From assembly GCA_900129675.1 (NCBI GenBank), contig FSRD01000001.1:4515501-4579500 (forward strand): a stretch of DNA of 64,000 nt. Reading direction: 5' to 3'. The notes beneath the pieces are model-generated. The model was not told where the DNA came from. It did not search any database and saw only the letters and a program-made list of their open reading frames with translations. The translations under genes were made by a program, and so were the position numbers. Each line of letters starts with the position of its first letter. Positions within the stretch are counted from its first letter, which is position 1. Of this stretch, positions 42,302 to 50,506 are shown in pieces. This DNA is from Bradyrhizobium erythrophlei (GTDB lineage Bacteria > Pseudomonadota > Alphaproteobacteria > Rhizobiales > Xanthobacteraceae).

Positions 42302-43155
42302 CTAGAGCCTGTCCTCAATTGAGCCAAATGACTGCGGCGGCGAGATGGACTGCGGCGAGAAAGTTTCTGGCGGTCTTATCGTAGCGGGTGGCTATGGCTC
42401 GGTACTGTTTGAGCTTGCAATAGAGGTTTTCCATGAGGTGGCGCGCTTTGTACAGTTCCTTGTCGTAGGCGCGTTGGAGCTTTCGATTGCTCTTGGGCGG
42501 GATCACCGGCGTTTTTCCTGCCGCAAGCAGAGGCTCGATGACACGTAGATCGGCATCGAAGGCCTTGTCCGCCAACAAGGTATCGGCCTGCATCTGAGGC
42601 AGCAGCGCGTCAGCGCCTTCCAAATCGTGGGCTTGCCCTGCGGTCAGCAGGAACGCCAACGGATTGCCAAGTGCATCGACCATGGCATGGATTTTGGTGC
42701 TCAACCCGCCTTTGCTGCGCCCGATCGCCTGGTCTTCGCTGTCTTTTTTTGGGCGCCGGCACTGTGCTGGTGCGCGCGTACGATAGTGCTGTCGATCATG
42801 GCGTATTCATTGTCCGCGTCGGCAGCCAGCATCTCGAACATCTTCTTCCATACCCCGCTCTTCGCCCAGCGCGAAAATCGGGTATGAATCTTGATCGGGT
42901 CGCCAAAACGTTCCGGCAGATCCCGCCAGGGCATGCCGGCGCGATAACGATAGAGAACTGCTTCTACAAACAGCCGATTATCCTTGGCCGTAGCGCCGAC
43001 GTGACCCTCACGTCCCGGCAAAATATTCTTGATCCTGTCCCATTGATCGTCGCGAAGGGCGTAACGGCGCATTCAGTCAACTCCGAATCAAGTTGACCTC
43101 CCATGAATCACTTGGGGAACCTCTTGGGAATCCGCTAATTGAGGACAGGCTCTAG
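42302..43155 (-). mobile_element. IS5-family (IS427-group) insertion sequence
   Basis: The 0.85-kb element has inverted ends CTAGAGCCTGTCCTCAATT (42302-42320) and its exact reverse complement (43137-43155). The outer CTAG is palindromic, so a TA, CTA or CTAG target duplication cannot be separated from the ends. It carries one transposase in two frames. It was inserted between the terminator of the MNT-HEPN cassette and the left arm of a junction repeat. Confidence 0.93.
42315..43072 (-). CDS. IS5-family transposase, two frames joined by -1 frameshift
   Basis: The first frame (43072-42701) begins MRRYALRDDQWDRIKNILPG and has YAMIDSTIVRAHQHSAGAQ with the first catalytic Asp. The second (to 42315) has MSTKIHAMVDALGNPLAFLL, TLLADKAFDAD with the second Asp and a C-terminal ENLYCKLKQYRAIATRYDK with the Glu. 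Seven consecutive A residues on the coding strand (42750-42744) just before the overlap provide the slippage site typical of IS427-group elements. The element looks functional. Confidence 0.92.
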
Positions 43156-43500
43156 TTAGTAGGGGGCGTTTTATGCCCGTCGCCGCTGCTTGCAGCACCG
43201 GGCATAGTTCGTCAACTATGCGTCGCGTAAGTCGTTGAAATTGCCGACGCGGATTTGGGGGCTTTGGCGCGAAGCTCGCGGTTGCCGAGCAAAGTGCATC
43301 CCTTAAATGGCAATGCTGGCAACCACGAGGTGAAGCCGGTGCAACGGCAATCCGCCGTACCGAACCAATCGAATGTACCGGAAAAGGTCAGCGGGCATAG
43401 TTGGTCCCCTACATCCTCGGCAACGTTCTGGAATCGCTCGTTGGAAATTTGCGCTTTGACGCACGACGCTTCCGAATTCCGGGTAAAGTTTGTCCTCTAG
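43156..43500 (+). repeat. Two junction repeat pairs in series with a left inverted arm
   Basis: The left arm TAGGGGGCGTTTTATGCCCG (43160) is followed by cores at 43203 and 43290 (87 bp) and at 43396 and 43484 (88 bp). The middle block of the first pair is AAGTCGTTGAAATTGCCGAC. This is the longest run of the repeat in the window. Confidence 0.8.
43191..43392 (+). repeat. 202-bp direct repeat, copy 1
   Basis: Matches 49683-49884 with two substitutions by eye. It includes one complete junction repeat pair plus about 90 bp of flank. Confidence 0.9.
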
Positions 43501-43729
43501 GACTCGCGGCAGACGGCCGTCAGAGGATCAGGCCCGCCGACACGTCGAAGACCACAGCAGGCGGCGTGAGTCGACTTTCTGGGGTCGACCGGACAGAGCT
43601 TGTGCGGGCCTTCGACCGCCGCTCTTGACCCATTCGCTCCTCATGCTGGACCCGCAAGAAGATCGGCAAAAACAGAGGCAAAACTGTTTCATGCACGCCG
43701 AAAAACGGTGTAGTATTATACTGTTATAG

Positions 43730-45187
43730 ATGATTTTCGAAGGCAGAAAGATCGGCAAAATGATCGGTGTCGCTCACATGGAACCCATGCTTCCGGACCT
43801 CGATCCGGGGCTCGGCGATCAGGTACTCGCTCTGGTGGAGAAGTCCAGCTCCTTCAGCGGAGGCCTCAACGCGTCGCTAAAGACCTCCGTCGGCGACATC
43901 GTCAGGGCGATGAACTGCTACTACTCCAACCTCATCGAAGGGCACGATACCCATCTCGCCGATATCGAGCGAGCGATGAAGAACGACTACTCAAAGGAAC
44001 CGAAGAAACGGGACCTCCAGCTTGAGGCCAAAGCCCACATCGAAGTGCAACGGATGATCGATCGCGGAGAGATGCCGTTCCCGGCTTTGTCGGTCGAGGG
44101 AATATGTTGGATCCACCGGGAGTTCTGCAGCCGCCTTCCAGACAGCCTGCTGGAAATCGAGGATCCCATTACGAAGAGCACGATCCGCATGATGCCGGGG
44201 GAACTCAGAACACGCCACGTCAGGGTCGGCGAGCACTTCGCGCCGGAGCCTGCGGCGCTGCCGGCGCTTCTTGTCCGCTTCGTCCAGGCCTACTCGTCTT
44301 CGATGCTGAGCAAGACGCAGCGAATTCTTTCGGTCGGTGCCGGTCACCACCGCCTGGCCTGGATCCATCCCTTCATGGACGGAAACGGCCGCGTCACGCG
44401 CCTGCTGTCGCACGCGCTGCTGAAAGAACTCGGCATCGGCTCGGGGCTGTGGTCGGTATCGCGCGGCTTGGCGCGCAATGTCGGCCGCTACAAGGAACTG
44501 CTGCAGTCCGCGGACGAGCCCCGCCGCGGAGATCTGGACGGACGCGGCACCCTCACCGAAGCCGGCCTCGCCGAATTTTGCCGCTTCTTCCTCGAGGTCT
44601 GCATCGACCAGATCGACTTTATGAAGTCTCTGCTGAATCCGACCGAGCTTATGAACCGCGTCGAACTCTGGACGGACGAGGAGGTTCGGGCCAAGCGTCT
44701 GCCCAAGGGGGCATGGCGACTCCTGCGGGAGGCTATCCTGGTCGGAGAGTTTCAGCGCGCGCGCGCGGCCGAATTGACCGGCTATCAGGACAGGCAAGCG
44801 CGCACCGTGCTCGGCGATCTGATCGCCAAGGGTGTCCTACTGTCCGATACGCCGAAGGGACCCGTCCGCCTCGGCTTCCCGTCGACCGTCATCGAGCGCT
44901 GGTTTCCCGGACTGTACCAGCCGCGGCCGGCGGTCGTCGCCGACACAGCCAAGGCTGCGGCCCCACCGGTTGCCGACGACGGCGAGAAAACCAAGCTGGC
45001 GAAGGAGTTGAGCTCGCGCATGGCACGACGGGGCTGGGCGGTCCCGGATAATTTTGCAGAAACGATCGCTATCTATGTCAACGAGAGCGCCCTCGCCGCC
45101 ATGCTGGAAGAGGTCTGGCGAGCCAGCTCACTCAAAGACCTGCTCGACGAGCACCAGATCGTCATTCCGGGAGTGGCGAACGACTAG
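43730..45187 (+). CDS. Fic-family AMP/nucleotide transferase, class II
   Basis: This 485-residue protein has the Fic core HPFMDGNGRVTRLLSHALL near residue 210 (catalytic His, nucleotide-binding GNGR) and an N-terminal inhibitory helix motif SNLIEG that fits S/T-x3-E-G/N, typical of class II Fic proteins with built-in inhibition. A winged-helix-like region follows (AAELTGYQDRQARTVLGDLI). ATG 43730 has no ribosome-binding site; ATG 43760 is an alternative. The palindrome AGTATTATACT lies just upstream. It is the only intact Fic gene here, against two Fic fragments at 31.8 and 34.3 kb. Confidence 0.9.
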   Translation: MIFEGRKIGKMIGVAHMEPMLPDLDPGLGDQVLALVEKSSSFSGGLNASLKTSVGDIVRAMNCYYSNLIEGHDTHLADIERAMKNDYSKEPKKRDLQLEAKAHIEVQRMIDRGEMPFPALSVEGICWIHREFCSRLPDSLLEIEDPITKSTIRMMPGELRTRHVRVGEHFAPEPAALPALLVRFVQAYSSSMLSKTQRILSVGAGHHRLAWIHPFMDGNGRVTRLLSHALLKELGIGSGLWSVSRGLARNVGRYKELLQSADEPRRGDLDGRGTLTEAGLAEFCRFFLEVCIDQIDFMKSLLNPTELMNRVELWTDEEVRAKRLPKGAWRLLREAILVGEFQRARAAELTGYQDRQARTVLGDLIAKGVLLSDTPKGPVRLGFPSTVIERWFPGLYQPRPAVVADTAKAAAPPVADDGEKTKLAKELSSRMARRGWAVPDNFAETIAIYVNESALAAMLEEVWRASSLKDLLDEHQIVIPGVAND

Positions 45188-45331
45188 AGGGGCGCCGACC
45201 TAAGCTCCGCAAGTCGCGATTTCCCGCGGTTATCAACGGGGGGATTCCAAGGTAGTCCGGCGATTGAAAATGCGCCCGCAGCCGACCGACCCCGAGTGCA
45301 GCTGTCAGGTTCTGACGTCATATCTGAAGCA

Positions 45332-45356
45332 AGACCCCGCCGCTACCGGCGGGGTC
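45332..45356 (+). terminator. GC-rich hairpin after Fic
   Basis: AGACCCCGCCG and CGGCGGGGTCT arms. It lacks a good T-run, so termination may be weak. Confidence 0.6.
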
Positions 45357-45384
45357 TACATCTCCTACGAAAGTGGGGAACCTA

Positions 45385-45452
45385 TTATTAGGGGACGTAC
45401 TTTGGTCGGCGCTGCTCAGTGCATGCGGCGCCGGTCGAAGTGCGTCCCCTAA
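45385..45452. repeat. Junction repeat in full palindromic form
   Basis: TTAGGGGACGTACTTTGGTC (45386) and GGTCGAAGTGCGTCCCCTAA (45432) are inverted arms joined by a GGCGC...GCGCC inner stem. It is preceded by TCCTACGAAAGTGGGGAACC and followed by the middle block GTCGTTGGAATCGCATGCGC. Confidence 0.85.
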
Positions 45453-45538
45453 ACCCCTGCACGTCGTTGGAATCGCATGCGCTGAATTTCTCGCGTCGAT
45501 GCGACGGCCCCCTATCGAAAGTCATGGTCCCGATTGAC

Positions 45539-45916
45539 CTAAGCCGCAACACTTCCACTCGCGGAAATCAGCAAATCCGCCGGAATATGGAAACGCTCGC
45601 GCAGACGCTTCACCATCGTCATGCTCAATTCGCGCTTGCCGGACATGACCTCACTGACGCGACTCGCAGTGCCCAGAAGCGGCACAAGATCAGCGCGCGT
45701 CAAACCATGTTGCTCCACCAGATAGGTCAGCAAATCGGGCAACGGCGGCGCTTTGCGCGGCCAGCGCGCGCGTTCATACGCCTCGATAAGGCGAGCCTGC
45801 GCTACCATGCGCGCTCGATCGGCAGCCTCGTTCGATTGCATCAGCTTGCCGACAAGCGCCTTGGCCGCCTCATGATCGGCCTGGTTCTGGATAATTATCA
45901 ACGTTGCCTTCATCAC
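45539..45916 (-). CDS. higA: HigA antitoxin
   Basis: This 125-residue protein has a helical N-terminus and an XRE helix-turn-helix LTRADLVPLLGTASRVSEVM, then SGKRELSMTMVKRLRERF, matching the COG5499 HigA group. It overlaps the toxin gene by 4 bp and follows it, the typical higBA order. It is expected to repress its operon through the palindrome at 46244. Confidence 0.9.
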   Translation of the reverse strand: MMKATLIIIQNQADHEAAKALVGKLMQSNEAADRARMVAQARLIEAYERARWPRKAPPLPDLLTYLVEQHGLTRADLVPLLGTASRVSEVMSGKRELSMTMVKRLRERFHIPADLLISASGSVAA

Positions 45917-46224
45917 ACCGTCTCCGCGTCCACCTTGTCATAGTCTTCATGACTGCCGAAAAAGCGGATCATCAACACGCCATCACGATATTGAACCACG
46001 GCGATCAGGCGGTAGTCATTGGCCTTGATGTTGAACACCACACGTCCGCCTTTCAGGATGCTCGCCTTGGGATGCGATCGCTTCACCTGTTGCGGCGTCC
46101 GCCAGTCCGAAGCCTCCGCAATCGCCAGCCATGCCCTGTATTGAGCGCGCGCCGCATCGATGCCCCGATGACCAGAGCGCTCGGCAAAATAGCGCTCAAC
46201 AATGTCCGTGCCGATCACCAGCAT
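45913..46224 (-). CDS. higB: HigB toxin (mRNA interferase)
   Basis: This 103-residue protein belongs to the HigB_toxin family: YRAWLAIAEASDWRTPQQVK, KGGRVVFNIKANDYRLIAV and MIRFFGSHEDYDKVD. The basic and aromatic residues of the ribosome-dependent RNase region (KANDYR, GSHEDYD) are in place. The pair appears intact. Confidence 0.92.
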   Translation of the reverse strand: MLVIGTDIVERYFAERSGHRGIDAARAQYRAWLAIAEASDWRTPQQVKRSHPKASILKGGRVVFNIKANDYRLIAVVQYRDGVLMIRFFGSHEDYDKVDAETV

Positions 46225-46243
46225 GGAAGAATACTACCATGGA

Positions 46244-46282
46244 TTTCCCAAAAATGGAAGGGGGTGTTCCATTTTTGGGAAA
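46244..46282. promoter_or_regulatory. Perfect 16-bp inverted repeat upstream of higBA
   Basis: TTTCCCAAAAATGGAA and TTCCATTTTTGGGAAA flank GGGGGTG. It lies 20 bp upstream of the higB start and is a strong candidate HigA operator. Confidence 0.8.
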
Positions 46283-46419
46283 ATTTAGTCGCCCGCCGAT
46301 AACAAGATCGTCTTGCGCTCGGGCTAATTCACGATTCGTTCGGTTCGCACTTTCGCGGCGAAGCCGAAGCCCGCCGCGAACCCTTCTTGTTTCACTCGGC
46401 GCCGGCGGCGCCGAGCAGT

Positions 46420-46665
46420 GGACCTACTTTGCCCCAATTAGGGGTTGTACTTGTAGGGGACGTACTTTGACCGTCGCTGCACTGCAACTGTTGTCCCGAC
46501 CATAGATTGCCCGTGGTCCGACCCAAGAAACCCCTGAAATCATTGACTCCGGCATTCCGCGCGCCTTGAATTTTGGCTCGCGGCGCCGACAAAAGTACAC
46601 CCGTGGTCACCAACGCCTGCTCATTACAGTCAGTGTAAAAGAGGGCATAGTTTGTCCGCCAACGC
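46420..46665. repeat. Junction repeat cluster (pair spacing 89 bp)
   Basis: Left inverted arms at about 46424 and 46456 (AGGGGACGTACTTTGACC), then degenerate cores at 46501 (CATAG), 46590 (CAAAAG) and 46646 (CATAG). Confidence 0.65.
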
Positions 46666-46839
46666 CTTCATAAAATCCGGCTTTTTGGCATTCCCGGTCA
46701 CACAATTGATCCGCAAATGCAGGCAAAGCCGGCCGCAATTCGAAGCATAGCTGACCCGGAATCGAATTCCCGATCCATGGCGCATGAAATCAGTCGGCTG
46801 CGCGCACGGAAACCTCCCAGGGAAGAAAGCGGCGCGACA

Positions 46840-47028
46840 TCAACGCAGGGAAGGCCCGGATCGATTTTCCGGATGCAGTATTTCCACTACTTCGTCCGTC
46901 AATCCGGCGCTGATAACGGCACGTTTGGCGGCGGCAAGGAACACGTCGTCAGGGACGGGAATGAGCTTGAGGAAGTCTTCCCGGCCTTTGGATTCCGCGT
47001 TGGATCCGTATTTCACCGAATTCATCAT
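46840..47028 (-). CDS. Small protein downstream of the 47025-47812 gene
   Basis: ATG 47028 follows GGGAGGAA and overlaps the stop of the upstream frame (ATGA). The 62-residue product starts MMNSVKYGSNAESKGREDFL and is acidic and soluble, ending EILHPENRSGPSLR. No family was recognised. Coupling to the preceding gene and location among TA modules suggest a partner protein, but there is no direct evidence. Confidence 0.55.
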   Translation of the reverse strand: MMNSVKYGSNAESKGREDFLKLIPVPDDVFLAAAKRAVISAGLTDEVVEILHPENRSGPSLR

Positions 47029-47812
47029 TTCCTCCCGACGTACCGTTCGAAGATATCCATCGTCTCCGGGTCGTCCAATTCGAAGGTGCCGTACCATTGA
47101 GATTGAGTTTCTAGCAGCAAAGCCTGTCCGAGCGGCACTTTCTCCGGAAGACCGGTATCTTTGTTGAACTTTACGATGCTCGTGACGGGATCGCGCCAAC
47201 TCGCGACTTCGCGAACGAGTTTCGGGTTTTCACCGTCCAAGACCTCACCGTATGCGCCCAGCGCGGGTTGGGAAATCTCGGCGCTCGTCATCTTGAGACG
47301 TCGGCGCGCTTCGACCCTGACGTGCCACATCCAGGAAGAACGATCAGGGACGAACCCAAACCTTGCCCAGGCATATCGCCCGATGTCCTGCGCTTCGATG
47401 GTGATCGTGTTTATACCGAACCTAACCGCGGTATCGACCAGATCCGCCATAACCATGCGACCCTGGCCCTTCTGCCTGTCTCCACGCGGAATGAGCATAC
47501 GTTGCGCTTCGAACAGGGGGCCGCTGAGATCGAGCTTGCGTTGGGTCCACCATGCCTCGCCGCTGTCGCTCGGAAATCCCTTGATGCGAACGACGAACGA
47601 ACCGACGTTCGGGTTGAGATCATGGTTATGGCTTTCCCGCCGGTCGCGCTCGCCGAAAGAAGCTCTCCGAGGTCGTCGGGGTAAAGTCCATGCTGCGCAT
47701 ATATATGATCACGCCACCAGTCGATGGCGACGTCCGACAGAGGCGGGTCGAACGACAACAAGTTCGACCCGGAAAACCGGCCCCGATCGAAGCTATTGAG
47801 CGCGTGCCACAT
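47025..47812 (-). pseudogene. Hypothetical protein with a frameshift
   Basis: Two minus-strand frames join into one protein. The first (from 47812) reads MWHALNSFDRGRFSGSNLLS and continues to about 47640. The second carries NPNVGSFVVRIKGFPSDSGE, LVDTAVRFGINTITIEAQD and GRYAWARFGFVPDRSSW, ending FERYVGRK. The middle part recalls the acetyl-CoA-fold GNAT pattern (ARFGF), but this is weak. A single-base shift near 47625 is needed. It may be inactive or reflect a sequence error. Confidence 0.55.
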
Positions 47813-48052
47813 TATTCCACCAGACGGGCGTTCCCCCGCTAAAATTTTAGAGCCTTGCCAGATGGATCAGGCCAAAATCAGCGGTTCCAGCTACCTACCG
47901 ATGAATATCGGCATTCCCAAAGCATAAGGCAACGGACGCGTCGTGTCTGGCAGCGCGACGAGGTTAACGGGTCTCGTCGCGCGCTTGGTAGCAGGCGAAC
48001 TATGCCTCAACTTGCGACCATCTTTGCCCTCATTTGCGGACCAACGATCAAT

Positions 48053-48201
48053 CAAGGGGACGAACTATGCCCGGCCCGGGACCGGCGCTTGCGGCCAAGG
48101 GCAAAGTACGTCCTCTAATCCCTCTCCAAATCATTGAAAATGCAAGTGCTGGATTGAGCGCCGCGAACCATTGGCAGAGGTCGCCGGGCAAAGTATGTCC
48201 C
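48053..48201. repeat. Junction repeat: palindrome plus pair (spacing 87 bp)
   Basis: Left arm AGGGGACGAACTATGCCC (48056), cores GGGCAAAGTACGTCCTCTAA (48100) and GGGCAAAGTATGTCCCCT (48186). Middle block AATCATTGAAAATGCAAG. Confidence 0.85.
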
Positions 48202-48240
48202 CTGGACGACGTATCTCGAATCTCGACCATCCGCCGCGCC

Positions 48241-48840
48241 TTACGGTTGCGGTATGACGGCGAATGCCTGTCTGATCGCCTCGGGCGAAATCTTAAACTT
48301 ACGGTCAATCCACGATATGAAATCGGCCGGGTGCACGATCACGAGTTCTCTTCCGTCTGGTCTGGCGCGAATGACACAATAGAGTTCGCGCGTTTTGCCG
48401 TCGGGCGCTTGGACGTGCGACGTCCGGTATGTCTCCGCATCTTGTCCGGCGAAATCCTTCAGATTATCGGTGATCAGGATGCCGGCATGCGCGGCGTAGG
48501 CGGTCGCAAAAACGCCGCCATCCTCGAGATCTTTCAATGCCGGGTCCGGAGACCCACCTAGGACGATGTGCGGGTCGAAACCGGCTGGCCCGAACTTCAT
48601 CATGTCGACAAGTGCGGAAATCTCCTCCTCCACCAGGGCTTCCGGGTATTCCTTTCGGAGGAGCACTTCGCGATACGTGTCGAGCATCTTGAACGACATG
48701 GCGATCTGCACCGGCTCGCCGTTGATCGACCCGGAAACGAGATGCAGAACGACCATTTGACTTATCGTCGACGATTTGGCCGCTTTGTCGGCATACAATT
48801 TTGAGACGAGTACGTTGATGTCCGGGACCACGACGATCAT
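48241..48840 (-). CDS. PIN-domain toxin (VapC-like RNase)
   Basis: ATG 48840 gives 199 residues; TTG 48846 in frame would overlap the antitoxin stop. PIN acidic residues are seen in VVVPDINVLVSKLY (first Asp), TYREVLLRKEYP (Glu) and DPALKDLEDGGVFATAYAAH with ILITDNLKDFAG (last Asp residues). It is longer than minimal VapC and has a C-terminal extension. The upstream RHH gene is directly adjacent, so it forms a TA pair. Confidence 0.87.
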   Translation of the reverse strand: MIVVVPDINVLVSKLYADKAAKSSTISQMVVLHLVSGSINGEPVQIAMSFKMLDTYREVLLRKEYPEALVEEEISALVDMMKFGPAGFDPHIVLGGSPDPALKDLEDGGVFATAYAAHAGILITDNLKDFAGQDAETYRTSHVQAPDGKTRELYCVIRARPDGRELVIVHPADFISWIDRKFKISPEAIRQAFAVIPQP

Positions 48841-48842
48841 GG

Positions 48843-49196
48843 TCAAGTTGCCGCAGGACCGTACGTCTCGACCACGACCATCTCGTCGGCGTTAAGCATG
48901 TCGTGGTCGATCTTTCCATCGGAAGCGGCAAGCTTCGCAGCGGCCTGTTCGAAACGTTCCCTGGCCAGTGAGAACATGATGCGACGGCTCAGCTCCTCGA
49001 TCTTCCGCGCGCCCTTCATCTGATCAGCCGAAGTCTCGATCAAAAGATTCCGGAGGTCCTGAGGTATCAATGTGAAAACCCTGACGGCATTTTCGAGAAC
49101 ATTGGCGGGAGTCCGATTTTCTCTGAGTGCAATCGTGCGAACCCGAAGATCGAGATCCTCGGGGAGAGACGTCGAACGCGATTTTGCCTTGGCCAT
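48843..49196 (-). CDS. Ribbon-helix-helix-like antitoxin partner of the PIN toxin
   Basis: ATG 49196 follows GAGGAGATAGTC; an ATG at 49223 is less likely. The 117-residue protein starts with a basic tail (MAKAKSRSTSLPEDLDLRVR) and a ribbon-helix-helix-like segment TIALRENRTPANVLENAVRV. The C-terminal half is helical and probably covers the toxin. Its stop overlaps the toxin start region. Confidence 0.8.
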   Translation of the reverse strand: MAKAKSRSTSLPEDLDLRVRTIALRENRTPANVLENAVRVFTLIPQDLRNLLIETSADQMKGARKIEELSRRIMFSLARERFEQAAAKLAASDGKIDHDMLNADEMVVVETYGPAAT

Positions 49197-49303
49197 GACT
49201 ATCTCCTCTTCCTCAAATATCATAAAATACTTAAACTAATGAAATCAAGTTCAAATTCTGGCAGAATCAGGTATCAAAATACCTCGTTTTCGTATGAAGA
49301 TAA

Positions 49304-49438
49304 ATGGCGATGCGAAAGCGCGCTGATGGCATCGTCCCGCTCTGCGACCTCGCCGCCCGCGAAAAGACGAGCGTGTCCGGGGTGGTCGAGGAATTGCTCC
49401 ACGGATGGCTGGAGGGGACCCACAAGCTCGAGGGATAG
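49304..49438 (+). CDS. Short RHH/CopG-like antitoxin, 44 aa
   Basis: ATG 49304 gives MAMRKRADGIVPLCDLAARE, then KTSVSGVVEELLHGWLEGTH. The TSVSGVVEELLHGWLE part looks like the second helix of ribbon-helix-helix antitoxins. No toxin follows: a strong terminator comes 36 bp later. It is either a solitary regulator or what is left of a TA pair. Confidence 0.5.
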   Translation: MAMRKRADGIVPLCDLAAREKTSVSGVVEELLHGWLEGTHKLEG

Positions 49439-49473
49439 CCCTCTCGATCAAGTTCAACCGCATCACCCAAAGG

Positions 49474-49503
49474 AAAACCCCGCCGTCGCCGGCGGGGTTT
49501 TTT
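49474..49503 (+). terminator. Terminator of the short RHH gene
   Basis: AAAACCCCGCCG and CGGCGGGGTTTT around TCG, with a T-run. Same type as at 17972 and 42261. Confidence 0.88.
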
Positions 49504-49507
49504 GTGT

Positions 49508-49800
49508 CCTACGAAAGTAGAGGACGTTTTAGTAGGGGCGTTTTATGCCCGTCGCCGCACCTCGACTTCTTTCCCTTACGAGACCGAGAATAAAAATGGC
49601 TCGCAGCTGACTGTTCGCGGCGAGCCATTTTTGTTTTTTACGTACCTCCTACGAAAAGTAGGGGACCAACTTTGCCCACGGCTGCAGCACCGGGCATAGT
49701 TCGTCAACTATGCGTCGCGTAAGTCGTTGAAATTGCCGACGCGGATTTGGGGGCTTTGGCGCGAAGCTCGTGGTTGCCGAGCAAAGTGCATCCCTTAAAT
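49508..49800. repeat. Junction repeat with two left arms and a pair (spacing 87 bp)
   Basis: TCCTACGAAAGTAGAGGACG at 49507 and CTCCTACGAAAAGTAGGGGACC near 49646 are the left arms; the cores are at 49695 and 49782. The second part is the 202-bp duplication of 43191-43392. Confidence 0.8.
49592..49632. terminator. Perfect 13-bp hairpin between repeat arms
   Basis: AAAAATGGCTCGC and GCGAGCCATTTTT around a 15-base loop, followed by GTTTTTT. No coding gene directly precedes it. Confidence 0.75.
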
Positions 49801-49884
49801 GGCAATGCTGGCAACCACGAGGTGAAGCCGGTGCAACGGCAATCCGCCGTACCGAACCAATCGAATGTGCCGGAAAAGGTCAGC
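49683..49884 (+). repeat. 202-bp direct repeat, copy 2
   Basis: Two mismatches to 43191-43392. Its last bases supply the stop codon of the PIN gene at 49880. Confidence 0.9.
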
Positions 49885-50506
49885 TCCCGAACTTGCGCAC
49901 ATAGACCGGATCTTCCGCGGGCCCAGGATCCAAATCGTCACCAAGAATCCGTTCCAGCGTGACCCACGCCGTTTCGGCCTCCTTCACGTCGAAGTCTTCG
50001 GCCATCCACTGGACGAAAGTCTGCGTACTCATCAGATCGACATTCGTCCGAAGCAATTTGACAGCGTCCCTGCCGTCGCGGTCGTCCATGAGTACGAGGA
50101 ACGTCTGATCGGGCAGCAGAAGCTCCCGCGTTATCTTGACCTTCGCGAGCACGCTCTCCTCGCCGAGATCGGCCTCGTCCGGGCGGAGATCGGCCGGGCG
50201 GCCGGCCTTTTCCCACAACTCCATAGCCTGTCGATACTTCCGGCCGATCCTCGTCGGCGCCACCTGGATCCGGTGCCTATTCCTCTTGAACCAAGCTTCG
50301 AATTCCGCGCGCGCCGCGCGCATGGCGTCCGCGCCTTCTCCGCGCTCTCGGCGCACCTCTTCGAGCACCATGTCCGCGATCACGACGTCGCACCCAGGCT
50401 TGAACAGCCAGTCGAGCGCCCCCGGCAGGTTTGAGAGCACCGACAACGGCGTGTTATCCATGATGAGCAGCTTCGGCTTCTTCGGATCCTCGGCCTTCGC
50501 GATCAA
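49880..50506 (-). CDS. PIN-domain toxin of a Phd-PIN pair
   Basis: The 208-residue protein has PIN features: LLIMDNTPLSVLSNLPGALD (first Asp), VVIADMVLEEVRRE (Glu), EADLGEESVLAKVKI and FLVLMDDRDGRDAVKLL (C-terminal Asp cluster). It overlaps the antitoxin gene by 4 bp. The last codon and stop lie within the 202-bp repeat, so the original C-terminus may have been exchanged by recombination. Confidence 0.85.
   Translation of the reverse strand: MIAKAEDPKKPKLLIMDNTPLSVLSNLPGALDWLFKPGCDVVIADMVLEEVRRERGEGADAMRAARAEFEAWFKRNRHRIQVAPTRIGRKYRQAMELWEKAGRPADLRPDEADLGEESVLAKVKITRELLLPDQTFLVLMDDRDGRDAVKLLRTNVDLMSTQTFVQWMAEDFDVKEAETAWVTLERILGDDLDPGPAEDPVYVRKFGS

Noticed and set aside
36946..49800. CRISPR array
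   Set aside because: The repeats are degenerate, spaced irregularly between clusters and separated by genes; no cas genes.
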